Assembly (NCBI GenBank): GCA_037444705.1
Contig: JBBILY010000143.1
Coordinates: 1-8,327 of the forward strand
Length of the DNA: 8,327 bases
Direction of reading: 5' to 3'
Source: DATCYX01 sp037444705
Lineage (GTDB): Bacteria; Chloroflexota; Anaerolineae; Anaerolineales; UBA4823
A program made the position numbers and the translations under genes. The notes under the pieces are model-generated. The model searched no databases. It was not told the DNA's origin and was given only the letters and a program-made list of their open reading frames with translations. Of this stretch, positions 7,319-8,327 are shown piece by piece (position 1 is the first letter of the stretch; every line of letters begins with the position of its first letter).

Positions 7319-7349
7319 GGTCAGCGTTGAGATGACGCCGACCCTTTTT
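7319..7349 (+). terminator. Terminator-like hairpin facing the + strand
   Basis: On the + strand, GGTCAGCGT (7319-7327) and ACGCCGACC (7335-7343) form nine pairs, one of them G-U, with a seven-base loop. A run of five Ts follows at 7345-7349. This is a good intrinsic terminator shape for rightward transcription, yet every gene from 2754 to 8294 runs leftward. It could stop antisense transcripts from the ilvE/T-box region before the tRNAs. On the minus strand it has no T-tract. Confidence 0.45.
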
Positions 7350-7352
7350 CGC

Positions 7353-7358
7353 TGTCAA
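7353..7358 (-). promoter_or_regulatory. Candidate -35 box for the T-box transcript
   Basis: A perfect TTGACA (7358-7353) lies nine bases after the end of tRNA-Ala(GGC). At a 17-base spacing the -10 would be TCATCT (7335-7330), a poor match. A start near 7323 would fit Stem I beginning at about 7321. The element may be real with a weak -10, or the leader may be transcribed from the tRNA promoter. Confidence 0.35.
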
Positions 7359-7366
7359 CATCAAGG

Positions 7367-7439
7367 TGGACCCAGAGGGATTCGAACCCTCGACCTTCTC
7401 AATGCCATTGAGACGCGCTCCCAGCTGCGCTATGGGCCC
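7367..7439 (-). tRNA. tRNA-Ala(GGC)
   Basis: This 73-base cloverleaf is read leftward from 7439. The acceptor GGGCCCA pairs with UGGGUCC and includes the G3-U70 wobble that marks alanine tRNAs. The D-arm is GCGC/GCGC, the anticodon stem UCUCA/UGAGA, and the loop AUGGCAU puts GGC at 7406-7404. The T-arm is GAGGG/CCCUC with loop UUCGAAU. The discriminator is A, followed by CCT, so CCA is not encoded and must be added by a nucleotidyltransferase. It should read GCC and GCU codons. It is the second of two tandem alanine tRNAs, 74 bases after the first, and probably comes from the same primary transcript. Confidence 0.98.
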
Positions 7440-7513
7440 GGTCTGCGGCTTCCCGAGCGGATCGCAGGACAAATCCTGGAAACGAAATCATCCCAGGCAT
7501 TCCTGCAATCCTG

Positions 7514-7586
7514 TGGACCTGGCGGGATTCGAACCCGCGACCTCTTCAGTGCGATTGAAGCGCGCTCCCAACTGCGCTACAGGCCC
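7514..7586 (-). tRNA. tRNA-Ala(CGC)
   Basis: This 73-base cloverleaf is read leftward from 7586. The acceptor GGGCCUG pairs with CAGGUCC and keeps the G3-U70 alanine identity pair. The D-arm is GCGC/GCGC, the anticodon stem CUUCA/UGAAG, and the loop AUCGCAC puts CGC at 7553-7551. The T-arm is GCGGG/CCCGC with loop UUCGAAU. After discriminator A comes CAG, so CCA is not encoded. It should read GCG only. Most differences from the neighbouring tRNA-Ala(GGC) are compensated in the stems, which points to an old duplication with maintained structure. A strong promoter lies just upstream. Confidence 0.98.
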
Positions 7587-7598
7587 CCAGTGGCAATG

Positions 7599-7627
7599 AT
7601 TGTATCTGAGTCAGCCTGGGCTGTCAA
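7599..7627 (-). promoter_or_regulatory. Strong sigma70 promoter for the tRNA-Ala pair
   Basis: On the minus strand, TTGACA (7627-7622) is a perfect -35. A 17-base spacer separates it from TACAAT (7604-7599), which matches the -10 at 5 of 6 bases. Initiation near 7592 would leave only about six bases before the mature tRNA-Ala(CGC) 5' end. The promoter starts ten bases after the stop codon of the Lon-domain gene. No terminator fits between them, so readthrough from that gene is possible too. Confidence 0.85.
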
Positions 7628-7637
7628 GCATCGTTAA

Positions 7638-8294
7638 CTAACAGCGTGAAAAGATGCCAATTCCCTTGCGGCTGCTCTCTTCCAGGAAGGCGCGCATCAA
7701 TGCCAGTTCTCGGCGGTAGAGGCCACTCAGTAACTGCACCAGAGATTCAGCCCCCTCCGCCTCTAAACATGCTTGTTTCTGGGCAAGAGGCACCTGTAAG
7801 ACCTGGGCTGCCAGGTAGAGCATAGCAATCGGATCTTGCGGCAACGCCTCCTCTTTGAATTCATCGCTCATCCGCGCCAATAACTGCATGTAACGCCCTA
7901 CCTGGGACTTCAGGTGCTCTAATGGGCGAAGCAGAAGCTCCGTTTGATCCAATCTCAGGGGATAGGCCTCAACTTTAGCCAAAAGAAACGGTTCTCCGTT
8001 GCGATAACGCTCCACAATCCGTAATCGCTCCTGACCAAACACCACCAGGTTGAGATGGCCCTCATAAGTGGGCTCTATCCTGACAATGCGGGCTGAACAA
8101 CCAATCTCATAAGGTTCAGCCAGCGCTCCATAGGCCTCTTGCCCGTGGCGAATCAGCACCACCCCAAACACCCCACCCGTCCTGAGGCAGTAATGAATCA
8201 TTTGATGATAGCGTTCCTCGAAGACGCGTAAGCGCAAGGGCATGCCTGGGAATAACACGGTATTCAACGGAAATAGTGGCAAGACCTCCATCAT
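7638..8294 (-). CDS. Stand-alone Lon N-terminal (substrate-binding) domain protein
   Basis: This 218-residue protein matches the Lon protease N-terminal, PUA-like domain (LAN/LonSB) without the AAA+ or protease parts. The family opening LPLFPLNTVLFPGMPLRLRV (5-24) and FEERYHQMI (25-33) is clear. GVFGVVLI (41-48), EIGCSARIV (63-71), the LNLVVFGQERLRIV strand pair (81-94) and FLLAKVEAYPL (103-113) complete the beta domain. A helical C-terminal half of about 100 residues follows. Such proteins occur widely in bacteria and their role is uncertain; substrate recognition or an adaptor function is assumed by analogy with Lon. Two adjacent ATGs (8294 and 8291) could start translation and neither has a clear Shine-Dalgarno. 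It ends ten bases before the tRNA promoter. No signal peptide or membrane helix is seen. Confidence 0.9.
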   Translation of the reverse strand: MMEVLPLFPLNTVLFPGMPLRLRVFEERYHQMIHYCLRTGGVFGVVLIRHGQEAYGALAEPYEIGCSARIVRIEPTYEGHLNLVVFGQERLRIVERYRNGEPFLLAKVEAYPLRLDQTELLLRPLEHLKSQVGRYMQLLARMSDEFKEEALPQDPIAMLYLAAQVLQVPLAQKQACLEAEGAESLVQLLSGLYRRELALMRAFLEESSRKGIGIFSRC

Positions 8295-8306
8295 TGGAAC
8301 GGGCTA

Positions 8307-8324
8307 ATTCTAACACATGTTATA
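8307..8324 (-). promoter_or_regulatory. Candidate -10 elements for the Lon-domain gene
   Basis: Two -10-like hexamers lie upstream of the start: TATAAC (8324-8319) and TAGAAT (8312-8307), each matching TATAAT at 5 of 6 bases. Their -35 regions fall beyond the window edge, so neither can be confirmed. Use of TAGAAT would start the transcript only about six bases before the ATG, nearly leaderless, which would fit the missing Shine-Dalgarno. Confidence 0.3.
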
Positions 8325-8327
8325 CTT

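Larger units (their letters stand above)
7009..7321 (-). promoter_or_regulatory. T-box riboswitch, leucine-specific, controlling ilvE-leuS
   Basis: This leader RNA senses uncharged tRNA by codon-anticodon pairing in Stem I and by binding the tRNA 3' end at the T-box. Stem I base pairs are CCGA 7320-7317 with UCGG 7177-7174, AGGCU 7311-7307 with AGCCU 7184-7180, and GGCAGG 7304-7299 with CCUGCC 7205-7200. The specifier loop has AGUA (7298-7295) opposite GAA (7212-7210), a loop-E pattern. GAA is followed by CUC (7209-7207), a leucine codon read by tRNA-Leu(GAG). The distal helix GCCGGG 7275-7270 with CCCGGC 7254-7249 closes a loop containing GGUG, like the conserved GNUG. Stem II begins GGAGUAGCC (7166-7158), pairing with GGCCUCC (7122-7116). 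AGGG-UGGUACC-GCGG (7059-7045) is the antiterminator T-box. UGGU fits ACCA of a tRNA with discriminator A, as in tRNA-Leu. Low Leu-tRNA charging should permit readthrough into ilvE. The fold was worked out by eye. Confidence 0.93.

Noticed and set aside
7332..7637. Rightward open frames (including 7366-7599) with repeated motifs such as GGIRTRDL and EARSQLRY
   Set aside because: These are antisense readings of the two alanine tRNAs; the protein repeat is just the tRNA pair. Such frames are a familiar annotation artefact.
1..8327. CRISPR arrays, insertion sequences, attachment sites, toxin-antitoxin or defence genes
   Set aside because: I found no spaced repeats, transposase motifs, terminal inverted repeats or defence-family proteins. 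The two tRNAs show no flanking direct repeats suggestive of integration.

Overview
The window looks like ordinary bacterial chromosome: dense housekeeping genes, short gaps, and no mobile element, CRISPR array or phage gene. Its best guess is a Chloroflexota bacterium of the Anaerolineae type. That rests on overall protein character plus a T-box leader in a non-Firmicutes-looking context. No taxonomic marker is present, so the placement is only an inference.

Left block, + strand (about 1-2719). After the last codons of an upstream gene and a candidate promoter (101-129) come three closely packed genes. They are a GT4 glycosyltransferase resembling diacylglycerol glucosyltransferases (195-1397), a YraN/UPF0102 nuclease-fold protein (1397-1756, sharing one base with the glycosyltransferase stop) and miaA, the tRNA A37 dimethylallyltransferase (1787-2719). 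This block meets the minus-strand block tail to tail across a 34-base gap holding a weak hairpin.

Central block, - strand (6930 down to 2754). ilvE (branched-chain aminotransferase), leuS (leucyl-tRNA synthetase) and a small creatininase-family metalloenzyme lie in one probable operon. About 390 bases of leader precede ilvE, and they contain a clear T-box riboswitch (about 7321-7009). It has a folding Stem I, a specifier loop reading GAA-CUC, a Stem II region, a UGGUACC T-box bulge and an overlapping terminator hairpin. The CUC specifier and the UGGU T-box fit uncharged tRNA-Leu. The leader therefore links leucine-tRNA charging both to the enzyme that makes leucine in the last biosynthetic step and to the enzyme that charges it.

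Right block, - strand (8294 down to 7367). A stand-alone Lon substrate-binding-domain protein is followed by a textbook promoter (TTGACA-17-TACAAT). Two tandem alanine tRNAs come next, anticodons CGC then GGC, both carrying the G3-U70 alanine identity pair and neither encoding CCA. The second tRNA ends only about 45 bases before the T-box, so the two units may share transcripts.

The most distinctive element is the Leu T-box over ilvE-leuS, with extra hairpins in its Stem I and a + strand terminator-like hairpin at its upstream border. I do not see a wholly new system.
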